DNA of 64,000 bases from Gonium pectorale. Its lineage: Eukaryota; Chlorophyta; Chlorophyceae; Chlamydomonadales; Volvocaceae. Made by a program: the position numbers and the translations under genes. Position 1 is the stretch's first letter; each line of letters starts with the position of its first letter. Location of the stretch: contig LSYV01000053.1 of assembly GCA_001584585.1 (NCBI GenBank), positions 642,229 to 706,228 on the forward strand, in the 5' to 3' direction. This document shows, one piece after another, positions 25,801 to 38,170 of this stretch. The notes under the pieces are model-generated. The model was given only the letters and a program-made list of their open reading frames with translations. It was not told the origin of the DNA and searched no databases.

Positions 25801-28384
25801 CCCCTGTTGGCCCACCAAGGCGCACGCGGTGCACGGCCTCGCCGACCGCGCACGACCGTTCGTTGCCTGTGTCCCCATCGCCGCCTGACACCCCAGCTTC
25901 CCTCGCCCGCAGGACAACGAGGGCGCCGGTACGCTGCCCCTGGAGGGCTCCATCCCCGACATGCACGCCACCACCGAGTGAGTACACGCTGGGGGCGGTT
26001 GCGGGGCCTCCCGCGCCTCGCGTCGGGTGGTCTCGGCCTTCCAGCGTCGGCATGCCACACAGAGGTTGAATGGCAAGGCATGCGGTGCACTAGCTGGCGG
26101 TTGCGTGCGCCTTTTTCTCTGGATCACATTGCTACTGCGCGTATCACGCCTCTGTCAATTTGGATCACGCGATCGCGCTGCCGTTCCTGGGGGCCTGTCC
26201 TACCTATCCGGACAGGCAACGGATCTCGCACCTATGGCCATCCATCGTGGCGCCGCAAATGCCCACACCGCATGCACTTGAGGGTGCAGCATCGCCTGAA
26301 CCGTTGCACTGGTTAATACACATACAAAGTCCATCCCTGCCCTTGGTGCTTTGTGGAGACTTATCTTTGCAATTCCAACCTCCACCGCAGCATGTACCTC
26401 CGAGTGCAGCACCTGTACCGGGAGAAGGCGGAGCGTGACGTGGCTGCCGTGGAAGCGCACGTGCGGCAGCTGCTCACCCGGCTGGGCCGGCCCGCGGGCG
26501 CCATCCCGCACGACACCGTGCGGCTGTACTGCCGGCACGCCCGCCACCTGCGATGCGTCAGGTGGGCGCCCACACGGACAGTCACACCAAGCGCGGCAGT
26601 TGCTGGCGCGTTTGCCGAAGGATGCTGTAGGCTTCCCCTGCCTTGACGACGGCTTTCTGGTGCCCAAATCTACCGCCCCAGGTACCGCACGCTGGCGGAG
26701 GAGACGGGCACCGGGACCGCCCGCACCGCCTCCCTTGCGTCCGCGCTCATCCCCGGCGGCAGCGGATACGGCGGCAGCGAGCTGCCCCCCGGCTGCTGCG
26801 ACGCCGCGCTGTACGTGCTGTTGCGCGCGGCCGACCGCTTCCACGCGCAGACGGGGCGCTACCCGGGCGCCACAGGGCCGGAGGCGGATCCGGGAGAGGA
26901 CGTGCCACTCCTGCGACAGGCGGCGCTGCAGGTGTGAGGTCCGCTGGGCGGGTAGCGTTGGAGCTCGGGGCAAGGGGGGCAGGTTTGGGGTGGTGAGGAG
27001 GCGGGAGGGCGGTGCGCGCTTGATGAGTAGGAGCCGGAAGGGTGTGTCGCGGGGCTTCATATCTTGAAGCCGTCATTCCTCTTGACAGCGATGCAGGGCG
27101 CAGGTCGCAAGGCAGGAAGACTCGTGTATGTTGGGCTGGCTGCGTCTCGGATATGAGCTGTCTCTGCGCTCTCTCCCTTCAAGAAACGCATTGTCTTGGA
27201 CGTATACACGCTCGCGCATGCAGTCCCCACACAGGCGTGTGAGGATTCACGGCAAGATGATGCGCCCCGCCTCCTCGTCACGATGCCTGCCTTGCCCTGA
27301 TCGCCTCCTCCGTTTCCACGCTCCACCCTCTCCGGGTACTCCCCGGCCCTGCCCAACTCGTCTGCCCATCCCACAAAAGCGCTATGGGGCCCGGATTACG
27401 AAGGGAGACCGAGAGACGCTCCCCTTCGCCGCTCAGCCTCCTGACGTATTGGGACGACATGCGCCTCCGGCTGCTCGTTCGATACAGCCCCCCATTCATC
27501 CTACTCCACAAAACCACCCCTACCCACAGGTGCTGTCGGAGGTGGGCCTTGGCGGCGGCTCCAACCCGCGCAAGTCGCCCGACAGCTCCAGCGGAGCCAG
27601 TGGGGCGGCCCTCAACGAGGACCTGCTGTTCGAGATGTGCCGCGCTGGGGCGGGTGAGCGGGTCCGGGCCTCCGCGCCTTTGGGGGAATGACCCGCAGCT
27701 GAGGTGTTTCGTGTCGTGTTTGGTGTTTGCGGGTGTGCACCGCAGGGGAGCCGAGGAGCGGGATGGAAGGGGAGTGGACTCGTGCTGGCTGTGCCCCTGC
27801 CGTATCGCACCGTTTGATGCGAGTGTCTGGTCAGGCGCATCTCAAGTGGTCGTGCTGTGCCCACGGTCGTTCACCGAAACACGTCCGGTACCTGTCCACT
27901 GGTCCGATCCAGTCCTGCCCCCTGATGCCGACCCAATTTCGGCACTCAGCGGAAGGGCAGAGCCCTAAGCCCTCCCATGGGCAAACCTGTTGACCCAGGC
28001 TATTTCCTCGCTCCTCGAGCCGAGCTGCATGCCGTGACAATTTCAGATTCGCGGCGCTGCCCGGTACTGCTTAGGCGCCATAGCGAACCAGGTCACCCAG
28101 TCATGAGGCCCAGCCCCAGGTCATGGGTTCCAGCCGGGCCGTTTCACTGCCCGGATTTCTCCTCCCGCCGTTGCCGGAGGCCACTGCGTGCGACTTGAAC
28201 CGCCGCCCCCAAACCGCTCCCCGGCGCCCCCCTCCCGCCAGCTGAGCTGCACGTTGTGGCCGCATTCATGGGCGGCGTGGCGGCGCAGGAGGCCATCAAG
28301 CTGCTCACGCGCCAGTTCGTGCCGCTGGCGGGCACGCTCATCTACAACGCAATGGCCGCCACCACCACCGTGCTGGAGCTCTGA
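22810..28384 (+). CDS. NEDD8-activating enzyme E1 regulatory subunit (AXR1/NAE1/APP-BP1 homologue, complete)
   Basis: This subunit pairs with the catalytic UBA3/ECR1 subunit to adenylate NEDD8/RUB before its transfer to cullins. Exons: 22810-23196, 23590-23691, 23930-23991, 24181-24272, 24504-24643, 25011-25071, 25384-25490, 25913-25977, 26391-26561, 26682-26931, 27530-27653, 28242-28384; phases agree at every join and give 567 residues, close to the 530-540 of animal and plant relatives. Landmarks: KRYDRQLRIWG near residue 10, LVVRSYGLVGYLR, VVESKPDSQLDDLR, DVGHAHTPY, GSIPDM, LYREKAERD, AADRFHAQTGRYPG and the C-terminal MGGVAAQEAIKLLTRQFVPL. As in the family there is no catalytic cysteine domain. 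I start at ATG 22810; the frame is open to a GTG at 22801 that I do not use. The extra length lies in Gly/Ala-rich loops around residues 400-470. Confidence 0.94.
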
Positions 28385-30099
28385 GGGCGGCCGCTCCCCC
28401 TCGACATCCGTGTTGAGACCTTGCAACAAGGTGGCGACGGACGGGCATGGCAGCAACCGTGCCGGTGGTCTCCTGATGTTCAACTGAGAGCTCACGGGGA
28501 CCGTCTTGGGGCACTGAAGTCTCACGGCCAGCTTGGGGTTGGGACTACTTAGGACGGAGGCGAAGACGATGGCGACAGTGTTGGGGAAAACGAGGTTACA
28601 GCGCAGCACCGGTGGCGGCCGACGCGTGCGAGTTGGTGTGAGCGGGAGACAAGTCCATGGGGCGGCACGATCATGGCTCTGTGAGGAGCGGCGGAGGGTG
28701 TCTAGGACCGGGACGGAAGTGTGTGGGTGACGGCTAACGGCGCCCGGGGGAAGGGCAGCCGTTCGATTGCAGCAGGATGGCCGGCATGGCCCGGTTGCAA
28801 GGACGGTGCACATGTCCGAACGATGTTTCGGGCGGGACAGGTGAGTGGCCCCTACGCGAAGCGGCGAACTGTCAGGCCCTCCCAATTCAACCCTGTGCGC
28901 GCAAGTAGGCCGGCCAAACTGTCTTCGTCCCTGGACGGTATGGTGCATAGCGTCTCCAGCATCGGCGAAGGCAGGCTCGTGCCCCGGGATGCTGAACCCC
29001 AGCGGCGTGTCAAACACCGGGGCTCCTAAGCGTGTCGCGCGGCCACAGCGATGCGGCGCACCCAGCATGGTCGGCATCGGCGTCATCCCCATTGCCTTTG
29101 TGCGGTAGACGTGTGCATGTGCACCACTTTAGCGTTCGCAAGGGTTTCCTAATGAGATGGCGCGTGGCAGGGCGGTCGGTTCAGTGCACGGGGCCCCCGG
29201 CCAAAGGGGCCCTGGTACGCAGGACTTTGTTTCATGGTGTCCTGAGCAGGAGCAAGTGGGTTTGGACACACTCAGTGGGTTGCAACTTGCTGTATCGGTG
29301 TGGCTGTAAACGGAAGGGCATGTCGGTAGTATGCTTGGTAGAGTGCATTTAGTCATTCCGCGTCACGGATGTACGGCGCCCATGGTGAAGGGACCTGCAT
29401 GAGCCTCCAGCACTACCGTCGGCTCAGAGACCCGGAGATTGCATAACAACCAAATCCGCTTCGGATAACGTGATGGCATTGGAGCGGCAGTGGAGGTTGG
29501 CTCGACCCGGTACGATTCAAGAGTTTTTAACGTACCCAACGTACCCTATAGAGTCTGGCCCCAGCCCAGCCCCGTTCAGCCTGGAACGACCCGCCTGCAC
29601 CCGTGGGCTATTAACTATCGGGGCTAAGAACGGGCCTTGTGGCATGGGCGCAGCCGGGCAGCGCATGTCCTTCTAGCACCGGGCCCTCGGGGGAACTTGC
29701 ACGGGAAGGTGGATGGTGTAGTGCAGTGTGGGCTGATCTTCACTGGGGATTCGCTCATCTCTATCTGGCTTTTAGGAATGCATTGAGCCCGGGAAGCCAC
29801 GCACACGTTTATGATCGCCTGTATGATAACTTGTATTTTCCATTTCTCGACTACGAAGTATTGGAAAGGATCTGAATACTATCAATAGCTAACCACTGTA
29901 CCGGGAGGCCCAACACTGCAATCCACATTTTGACGGAAGACGTCAGTACCATAATACGTTGTTACATACGGTGCTCACTCACAAGCTGCTTGGGCTTTTG
30001 GTAGCCCGACATAGTTGTTACAGAGTACCTCATACTTCCGGTGTTCCCGGCTAAAAGGGCGTCGACTCGCACAAAGCTAAAAGTACGTGCGTCGCGCCC
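28385..30099. other. 3' region of the AXR1 homologue and upstream region of lipase A
   Basis: No supported gene. The first TGTAA after the stop codon is at 29305-29309, which would give a 3' untranslated region of about 0.9 kb. The remaining 0.8 kb is the likely promoter region of lipase A; a TAAAAG element lies at about 30052, shortly before the proposed ATG at 30100. Confidence 0.6.
29305..29309 (+). terminator. Likely TGTAA polyadenylation signal of the AXR1 homologue
   Basis: TGTAA is the usual polyadenylation signal in volvocine algae. This is the first plus-strand copy I find after the stop codon at 28384. Confidence 0.45.
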
Positions 30100-33000
30100 A
30101 TGGAGGGAATGGTAAGTTTGCCGCTTGCATGGCGGTTAAAAGTTGTTCTCCTCTAGTTCAACGCCAGTATCCACGCCCGTGCCGCACAAATTATCCATGC
30201 AGGAGTCTGGAGCGCAGGAGGTCGTGCAGGGGTGCGTTTGTTAGATATCGTAGGAACGCCCTGTGCCAGTGCCGAACACCACCGCGCCCGTCACACCCAG
30301 GCCCACGACCCCGAAGCCGGCAGCGCGCATTGACGCTGCGCCAGTGGGACTTAAGCCTGCATTCAAAATCAATCTTGCGGATGCGCTTGCTACCGCGGCT
30401 TTCCAGTCGTACAAGACGCCATGTGGATGGCTGTTGTTTCACAAGTCGCATCCCAGAAACACCATCGTAACGTTCACTGACAAGTAAGCACTCGGGAGAT
30501 GTAGGCGCGTGGGCATGGCAGCACCGGCGGTCGCTGGCAGCACCGGCGGTTTGCCGGGTGCAACCGCCTCCGCGCCTTTTGCTTGTGTGCCCCTAAGGAT
30601 GCGAAGGGAAACGCACCCAACCCATGGGGAAGCGGCTATCGCTTCATTTAAATCCTTGAATACAGTCACGCCTGCATACATCCATGCCACACTGCACGCT
30701 CCTCGGTGGACTCGGACTATCTCAGCATCTACCCGCGCCTTCCTGCAGTGCGTTCCTCGCCTCCCGCTACACGCATGTGCTGGAGGTCCGGCTCCACGGC
30801 GCGTCGGGGCTCCCTGCCTCTGACGTGAGTGGCACGGCCAGCCCGTACGCCAAGCTGACGGCCACGTGCGGGGAGGACAGCTGGTGCACGATCTCCAGCA
30901 GCGTCAAGCCCACCCTCAGCCCGACTTGGAACGAGACGCTGTACCTCTGCCTGCGGTAAGCAGCTTGCTCGCGTGCGGCCGCACATCAACAGTGCCCCCA
31001 AACGCCTGGAATCTTTTATACTCCGTACATGCTGCGAATCTTTTATGCGCCGTACATGTTGCGAACCTGCGATCGCTGAACAAGAACGGGTGTAATTGGG
31101 GAGCCATGGACGGGCGGTGCAGGCGTGCAGCCAGGGGAAAAGGTGAGAACTTGTTCGCGCACATGGGATGACCGATCCCTGGTTCACAGGAACCCGGAGC
31201 CCAAGGCCCTGATGCTGACGGCCCGCGTGTACGACAAGGATTGTGCGACGCAAGACGACCTGCTGGGCGAGAGCGAGACGAACCTGGCGGCGCTAGCCGC
31301 GGCGTCGGGCGACGGCAGCAGCACCCTGCAGGAGTACAAGCTCGCGCTGAAAGGATCCCGTGGGGGAGGTGGGCGCGCGCTGGCCTCCTGCGCCCCTCCC
31401 TGCCCATCCCGTGTATGATGGCCCCAGCAGCATATGAGACAGCGACAGAAGTACACATTACAATGTGCATAATCATGCATTCCTGCTTGAGCGTCCCAGC
31501 CCCGTCTCAGTTGACGACTCGTTTGTTCTCCGCGCACGTGCAGATGGCAGCGCATCAATTAACTTCAGCTGCCGTCTGATTTCACTGGTCGACAGCGTCA
31601 TCCAAGAGGCTGACGGTACCAGCGCCGCTGCCGCAGCGGCCTCGCCGGTGAGGTGCCGGCCGCCTTCGGCGCAAGCGACGCAGCGCGCTGCTGTGCCTCA
31701 TTGCCGTCCTGCGTACGTATCCTTCTCCTCTCCCGTTCACGCTTGTCCCGGGCTTCCGCCCGTGGGCTTAACCCCTCCTTGCCTCCACAGGCCTGGCTGC
31801 GTTTCCTGCGGACCAGCGTCGGCAAGGCTGAGGACCTGTACTCCCCAGAGTAAGCGGTCCCAAGGCACGCACGGTGGCTGCGAAGATACGTCTGGCCCGG
31901 GGCATGTGTGGGGCCCGAGCTCCGCTGTCCGCACACACACCTGCACAGCCTCGCTGTTGGGCCCCACATGAGCATCTCCATCACGCACGGTTACGAACTC
32001 CCGCCTGCGCTGCAGTCTGCGTGCTCCCGTTGCATGCCGGAGGGAGAGCCAAGTTCCACACACTTTGCATTCTTGGCCACATCATGTGCCCCCCTTTTGT
32101 GACCCGCACCCACGGCCGTCCCGGGCCGCATCAGGTGGGCACTCGCGACGGCGTACAGCGGGGTGCTGGAGGTCCACGTGCAATGCGCCAGCGGCCTGCC
32201 GGCCAGCGACCTCACCGGCAAGGCCGACCCCTTTGTGCAGCTGTTGCTCGAGTCGGGCCGCAACGGCGAGGCGTGGGACGTCCGGTCATCCATCAAGCAC
32301 AACACCCTGGACCCAGAGTGGAGGGAGGTCTACTACCTACGTGCCAAGTGGGTTGAGGCACTTCCCGCCGGCATGGGCCCCCGGGGTGGTCATGCTTGGA
32401 ATGCGGGGCTAGCCTTCTCTCGCTCCGGTGTAGCTTTGCCTTCCATGCTCCGCGCAACGTGTGAACGGGCTAGCTCAAGGGGTGGAGATCCTTTCGTGGG
32501 GCAAGCTCAGTGGTGCCGAAGTCGAGTGCTACCAGTTGCAAGCAAGCGGGGCGTCCACGGGTTTCGGCGGGCCGGGGACGCCGACGGCTTGCAACCTGCG
32601 CCCGCAGGGACGCCGGCGCCGACTCCCTGCGCGTCCGGGTGTACGACAAGGACTGGTTCCGCAAGGAGCTCATGGGCGAGGCCGTGCTCAGGCTGGCGGA
32701 CCTCAAACTGGCCGGCGGCAAGGCGCTGGTAGAGGTCCCGGTGCAGCTGCAGGCACCCGGCGGCAAAGCGGGTAGGGCGGCCTACTTAAAGGGTCCTGAA
32801 CGAATTGCCCAGATACCGTACAAACAAGCCCGCGATTGCTTGCTGAGGCATGAGCCAACTTCCTCGCACCTGCGGCCTGCGCAAACACCATGAGCCTGCC
32901 CTTTGCACGTTTGCAACCCCTGGCTCAGCGATCCCTGGTTGTGGCGGCTCCCCCTCCACGCGCTTTCGCCCCTGCCGCGCAGGCGCCGGCACGGTCACCC

Positions 33001-36000
33001 TGCAGCTCCGGCTCTGGCAGGCGAGCAGCTATGACCCCGAGGAGTGCGCCGACGCGCACTCTCTGGCGCCCACCTCGGCCGTGCTGGGCGAGCTGACGCC
33101 CGTGGCGTATGTGGACTGCCAGGACACCGACACGCAGGTGGGACTGTGTGCGGCTGTGTTCCGTATGCGTGACCGAGTGCAGAAAACAGGTCTTAAGAGG
33201 TACGGAGATCAGCCATCAGGGTGGGCGGGTGGGGAAGCTGCGGGGGCCGGGGAGACGGACACGCGGGTGCGCTTGGGCTGAACGGACTCTGGCCCGGGCG
33301 GAGTTATGCTTGGGCGGTGGGCTTAGGAGCGGCTAGAATCGCTTGATCGGCCCGAATGGATGCGCCTAGCTGGGCTAGCCCCAGGGCACAGGGCTGCCCG
33401 GCCGTGGGCCTTCTGGGGGGGGGGGCTTCAGTGCATGACTGCTGCCGCGCGGCCACGCGCGGTGTTGACCTTTCCTGTGCTTTTAAACGTTTGAATGCAG
33501 CAGCTGTCAGTCCTGTCATTCACTGCCGGTGATGCATGGCTCTTCAACCCCACCCTAGGCGTGGCTGTACCGCAACATGGAGGTGACCCCTCCAATCGTG
33601 GTCATCGCCTTCCGAGGCACTCAGATGGTGCGTCGGTGCGGGCCGCAGGCGAGGCCTCAGACGCAGCGCAAGGGCGTGCCGCCTCGTGCCGCCTCGTGCC
33701 GCCATGCGAAACTACGCTACTGATTGCACCGCACCGCGCTTTCTGCTGGTCGGTGTTACAGGTGGAAGGGCAGCCGTAGACAACTGTACAGCATGCCCTG
33801 GCCTGACGCCACAGTGAAATCACCGCCGTTACCTACGCCGCCGCGCTCGCTTCCCATTCCCTAACTGACTGTAACAGGACAGGGTCAAGGACGTGTTTAC
33901 GGACCTGGGCCTGCTGCCCACCCGCTGGAACGACGAGGCGCACGACGGTCTCGAGGCCGAGCACGAGGAAGACGAGACCAAGACTAAGGCGCACGAGGAG
34001 GGGACCGTGGGGAATAAGACGACCGCCTTTCAGCCGGCGGCGACGATGGCTGCCAAGGGCAAGGTTCACGACAGGAGCGGCCAGGTGGGAGGGGAGCAGA
34101 CCTCAAAAGCATGTGCCCAAACGCCCTTCAGCTAAGGCATCTTCTTCACAATCACGATCTGTGGTCGAGCCGAAGACACTCTCCTGGTTTCGTACCCGAG
34201 GGAAATCTTCCAGTTTTGTTACTATATCTCACTGATTCCCGTCCCGGAACGCCATGCCATCCCGCTGCAGTTGGTGCATGGCGGTTTCCACTTCTCGTAC
34301 GACAGCGTGCGGGATACGGTGTTCGGGCTGCTGGACGAGATACGGGCGACGCGGCCTGGCCCCTGGCGCGTGCTGGTGACGGGCCACTCGCTGGGCGGCG
34401 CGCTCGCAACCCTGGGGGCGTACGAGCTGGCGGAGCTGAAGTAAGAGGTCAAAGTCGGAACCTGGGGAGCGCTGCTGTGGTCGGGTTAATGACAAGCGCA
34501 GCCCACAGGTTTTGAATCATGCGGACACCGCACAGACAGTTCCTGCGGGTCCCTACTGTCCCATTGATGGCATCAAAGCTAGGACACCCGGTGCCGCTTC
34601 ATCCATGATGTGGGCGGCCCGCGCCGCCCAACACGAGGCCATACCAGGGTACATACATGCGACGGACCACGGACGACCGGGAGATGCGACACGTCGGGAC
34701 CCTACCCAGACCCCTCCCTTCCACCCTATGCGCTCAGCCTCTAGTTGTTTCGGCGGTCGGGAGGGGAATGCGCCCCCGGGCTTCCCTACTGAGAATGCCT
34801 TCAAAACCCGCTGCCCGCCAACGCGAGGCCGTGCCCGCTGTTCCCTTGCCTCGTGCGAATCCCTGTTTCCCTCCCTCCCCGCCCGCCAGGCTCCCCGCCG
34901 ACCCGCCCGTGGTCATGTACACGTACGGCGCACCGCGTGTGGGCAACAAGGCCTTTGCGGAGGCCTTCAACGCCCTGGTGCCGGACGCGTTCCGCTGCGC
35001 AAACGACGACGACATCGTGCCACGGTGGGCGGGGCGGGGGCAGTTGAGGGCCCGGGCCTGCATCTGGGCCCGGCCTGACGCAAGGTACCGTAGCGGATGT
35101 CTCGTGCGTGAGGGCGGCTGAGGCCACCGAGGACGGTGGCAGCGCGACAGTGACGACATTGGTCTCGGGCGCCGGTTGCGAGCTGCGAGTGTAGAGCTCG
35201 CCCCTCGACGGGCGTCGTTTGCTCCACGACTGGGTGCACTGCTTTCTGTCGCGCGGCACCTTGGCTCAAGTCGTTTGATCAGGTGCTCAGCCCGGCCTGT
35301 CCCGCTTGTCTCGGGAGCAGGGTTCCTGCGACTCGCAGTCCTCCCTCCAGTCCGGTCTGTGCTTTGTGCTTGTCCCGCGCTCCCACGTGCCTTCCTCCCG
35401 CTTCGCCCCAGGGTTCCCCGGCTGATGGGCTTCTGCCACGTGGGCACGCCGGTGCTGCTGGCCGAGGGCAAGCCGCCCGCGGTGGGGGTCAACCCGGAGG
35501 AGTGCATCGAGGGCAAGTGGCTCTACCAGATATTCGGCGAGGTGGTCCGCGGCGCGTTCCAGATGGTAGGTAGCGCCATCGAAATTGCCTGAGAGCGGCC
35601 GTCCAACGTGCGTGCAGCAGATGTAGCGCGCCCTTGAGTCACTTCCTGTGTATGTTTCGAGATGGTCCGCCGGACGCGCCTACAGGTGCGGGATGTTTGC
35701 GGGCTCACGGAAGTGGGACTGAGGTTGCTGGCTGGTATGTGCGCAGGACCTGCACGTGCGTGCACGCTGCTTCCTGCGGGCCGTTGGCATTCCTGGCCTC
35801 CGATGCAGTCAGATGTGTGCATTTTAAACGCACCCCCACCGCGCAGTAGCATGGCGTTCGTTGGCTCTTATGCCGCCGCCGTTAGGCTGCAACGGCCGCA
35901 TGCATTCCTCCGTGCGTCGGTTGCCATCCACGTCCCGCGACCCCCTGAGCCTCGCGTCATCCGCATCCCGCCCCCACCCCGCCCCCGCACCGGCAGCCGC

Positions 36001-36522
36001 GGCAAGGCCACCCACCCACCCACCCACCCACCCACCCAAGCATGCACCCACACACGCGACGCATCCGGTCATCCGCTAACCCACTCGTGGTCCCGCGGTC
36101 GTACAGCTGGAGCTCCCGTGCCCGTGATTGAAGACGCCGTGCCCTCACCACAAAACGGATGGGCGCCCCAACCCGCGCAAGCTTCTGTTTCCATACTTCC
36201 CATGCTTTCCCTGCTTGCCCGGTTGACCTTGCGCTCCCTTGACGCGAGTACGCAGTCGCCGTTCGAGGTGCTGGGCAAGTTCACCAAGCCGGGAAAGGCG
36301 CTGCTGTGGTCGCTCTTCACCGGCAAGGGCGTCACGGAGCACCTGGGCAACTACTACCGCTGCACGCTGACCGCGGCGCTGGAGCTGCAGGGCGCGCTCT
36401 CGCACGGGGCCACCGCGGCGGTGCAGGCCGCCATGGAGCTGCCCCACAAGGCAGCTGTGATGGTGGAGGCGGTGGCTCTGGCGGCTACGGACAGCCTCAA
36501 GACGGCGCTGTCCAAGAAATGA
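30100..36522 (+). CDS. Lipase A: double-C2, class 3 lipase family protein (complete model)
   Basis: Predicted calcium-responsive acyl-ester hydrolase. Exons: 30100-30111, 30254-30483, 30749-30955, 31190-31368, 31544-31647, 31791-31849, 32135-32347, 32608-32771, 32983-33137, 33559-33627, 33878-34084, 34271-34440, 34890-35024, 35412-35565, 36256-36522; phases agree and give 774 residues. Domains: an N-terminal module to about residue 80, C2-1 (about 82-209), C2-2 (about 265-389), and lipase_3 (about 415-690) with VVIAFRGTQ (oxyanion region), GHSLGGALA (Ser573), NDDDIVPR (Asp631) and CHVGTP (His644), then a helical tail. The first 12-base exon (MEGM, then GTAAGT) is the least certain part. C2-1 has SPY where calcium-binding C2 domains have DPY; C2-2 keeps DPF. 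No signal peptide is seen. It is the first of three tandem copies. Confidence 0.9.
31009..31062 (+). repeat. 27-bp tandem duplication in an intron of lipase A
   Basis: Two adjacent 27-base units (31009-31035 and 31036-31062), both beginning GAATCTTTTAT and containing CCGTACATG, differ at three positions. They lie in the intron between the third and fourth exons, so they do not affect the protein. Confidence 0.8.
36008..36037 (+). repeat. (CACC)n microsatellite in the last intron of lipase A
   Basis: About seven CCCA/CACC units in a row lie upstream of the final exon at 36256. The intron also has a generally C-rich sense strand. Confidence 0.85.
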
Positions 36523-36700
36523 GCGGGCCCGGGCGTGCCCATGCCTGAGCGGGCGACCCATGGGTCGGCGGCAGTAGATGTTTGGCTTCTGACGTGCGGC
36601 CATGCTCTACCTTTCTGGCTCTGTTGAAGGCACAGGTTTGTGGCGGGGGTAGGATGTGCCTGCATGGTAAGCAGGAAGCCTGCAGAAGCACGTGAAGACG

Positions 36701-36756
36701 GCTCGCCGTGCGCTGTGGCCATACGGTGACGCGCTCGCCGTGCGCTGTGGCCATAC
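36701..36756 (+). repeat. 24-bp direct repeat downstream of lipase A
   Basis: Two identical 24-base units at 36701-36724 and 36733-36756 are separated by eight bases, in the presumed 3' untranslated region. Confidence 0.8.
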
Positions 36757-38148
36757 TTATCTGCGTTGTGTTGCTAACGTCGTGCATTGGCGCAAGGTGT
36801 TTTGCAGCTGCCTGTTGCCGCATTCCGTTTGGCTGGCGACGTAGCCGGGTGCGTAGCACCGGCAGGTGCCAAATTGGCAGGTGCATACCGATGGTGCCAA
36901 TTTTGCAGGGAACTGCCTCGCACGATCAGCAAATGCCCCGCGCGATCGAATTTATTTGTGTTCGAATGCGTCTCTGCCCGTGGAGAATGAAGGCGTGATC
37001 ACATCTCGTTATCTGACTTGTGCATGTGCCCAGAGCCGGCTGCGTTGGACGGTTTTGGCCCTGTGCGCTCTGCGTCTCGTGCATGGTATGTGTATGTGTG
37101 AGTGTGCCTGATCAGCGTGTGCGGACGAGTTAGCGACAGGCACCTAGCATCGTGCGACCGAAGGAGTCGATGCGTGCTGCGTGGCTGGCAAACTAGGCAA
37201 ATAACTCTGTGTTAGCAGGTGCTCCTGCTCTCAGCCCCCGCATACGGGTCGACAATTGCACGCAACGTTGTTGTACCTGCCCAAGTGTTCGGGTCCCCCG
37301 GGTGGCCAGGCGCAGCACATATATTCACCCATGTTCGGCAGAGTTTTCGGCCTTCCGCACAGTACTGTGCGGCCCTTGCTCGTGATCCATCAGATCCTTT
37401 TTTTGCACTCGGATGCTGGCCCGCCTTTTGGTGCCTTCGGGGCATTTGGGGACATGGCGGTTGTTAACGGTGAGAGGGCAGATAAAAAGCAGCCAATTGT
37501 GCACTTGCCAGGTTCGATGCCTGATGCACCTGTGTATGTGGCGTGAGTTGGGCTTGGAGGGGCCGTGCGTGGGGCTGCTGGGGTATGTGGAGTAGGGTTC
37601 TGTTTGCGGCCGCTAACGGTATTGCTGCCCTGTGAGACGTCCATTTTGGCGACAACGGCATGCACGGGCAGAACCCGCCGGTGGTCAGGGGCTGTCTATG
37701 TGCGCAACGCCTTGCGGACCAGTGACGACCACCAACACATTGAAGCGGAGCAGAGCAGCTCTGCATTTAAGATACCACATATGAGTGTTGGTTTGCTATC
37801 TGGTGTCGAAAGGCGAGTGGGGAGGCCACAGGCGAGCGAACAAGTCCGTTGCAGTTGCATTACACTTCAAGCGCTTTTGATGCCCAGGCAGCATGCAGTA
37901 CAACGCAAAGAAATCATACTGTGCTTGCATGCAGTAAAGCATATCCGTTTGGGTGGTCAGGCCGGAGCGCAGGTTCCACTCAGTTCCAACACCCAGAGGT
38001 AGGGCAAGCAACCACGGCGAACAGGCGGCACATACTGCAAACACGTTGGAGCAAGTACTCGTGACGCCGTTCTTAAGAACCGGCGAACGCGTTTCCTGCT
38101 GCCTTTCCAAAAATGGTCGGTATCATAATCGAAGCAGCCATGCCTTCT

Positions 38149-38156
38149 TATAAATA
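38149..38156 (+). promoter_or_regulatory. TATAAATA element just upstream of lipase B
   Basis: A perfect TATA-type octamer. It lies only 15 bases before the ATG I use at 38171, so if it directs transcription in the usual way the start site would fall just inside the proposed first exon. Either the element is not used or the true start of B differs from my model. Confidence 0.35.
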
Positions 38157-38170
38157 CAGTTGTGATATTC

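Larger units (their letters stand above)
36523..38170. other. Intergenic region between lipase A and lipase B
   Basis: No supported gene is seen. It should contain the 3' untranslated region of A and the promoter of B. A direct repeat of 24 bases (GCTCGCCGTGCGCTGTGGCC plus ATAC) lies at 36701-36724 and 36733-36756. A TATAAATA at 38149-38156 is very close to the proposed start of B. I found no convincing TGTAA signal for A close to its stop codon. Confidence 0.55.

Noticed and set aside
28121..29092. 323-codon minus-strand frame after the AXR1 homologue
   Set aside because: It overlaps the last exon in antisense and has no introns, motifs or promoter; it is probably chance in a GC-rich 3' region.
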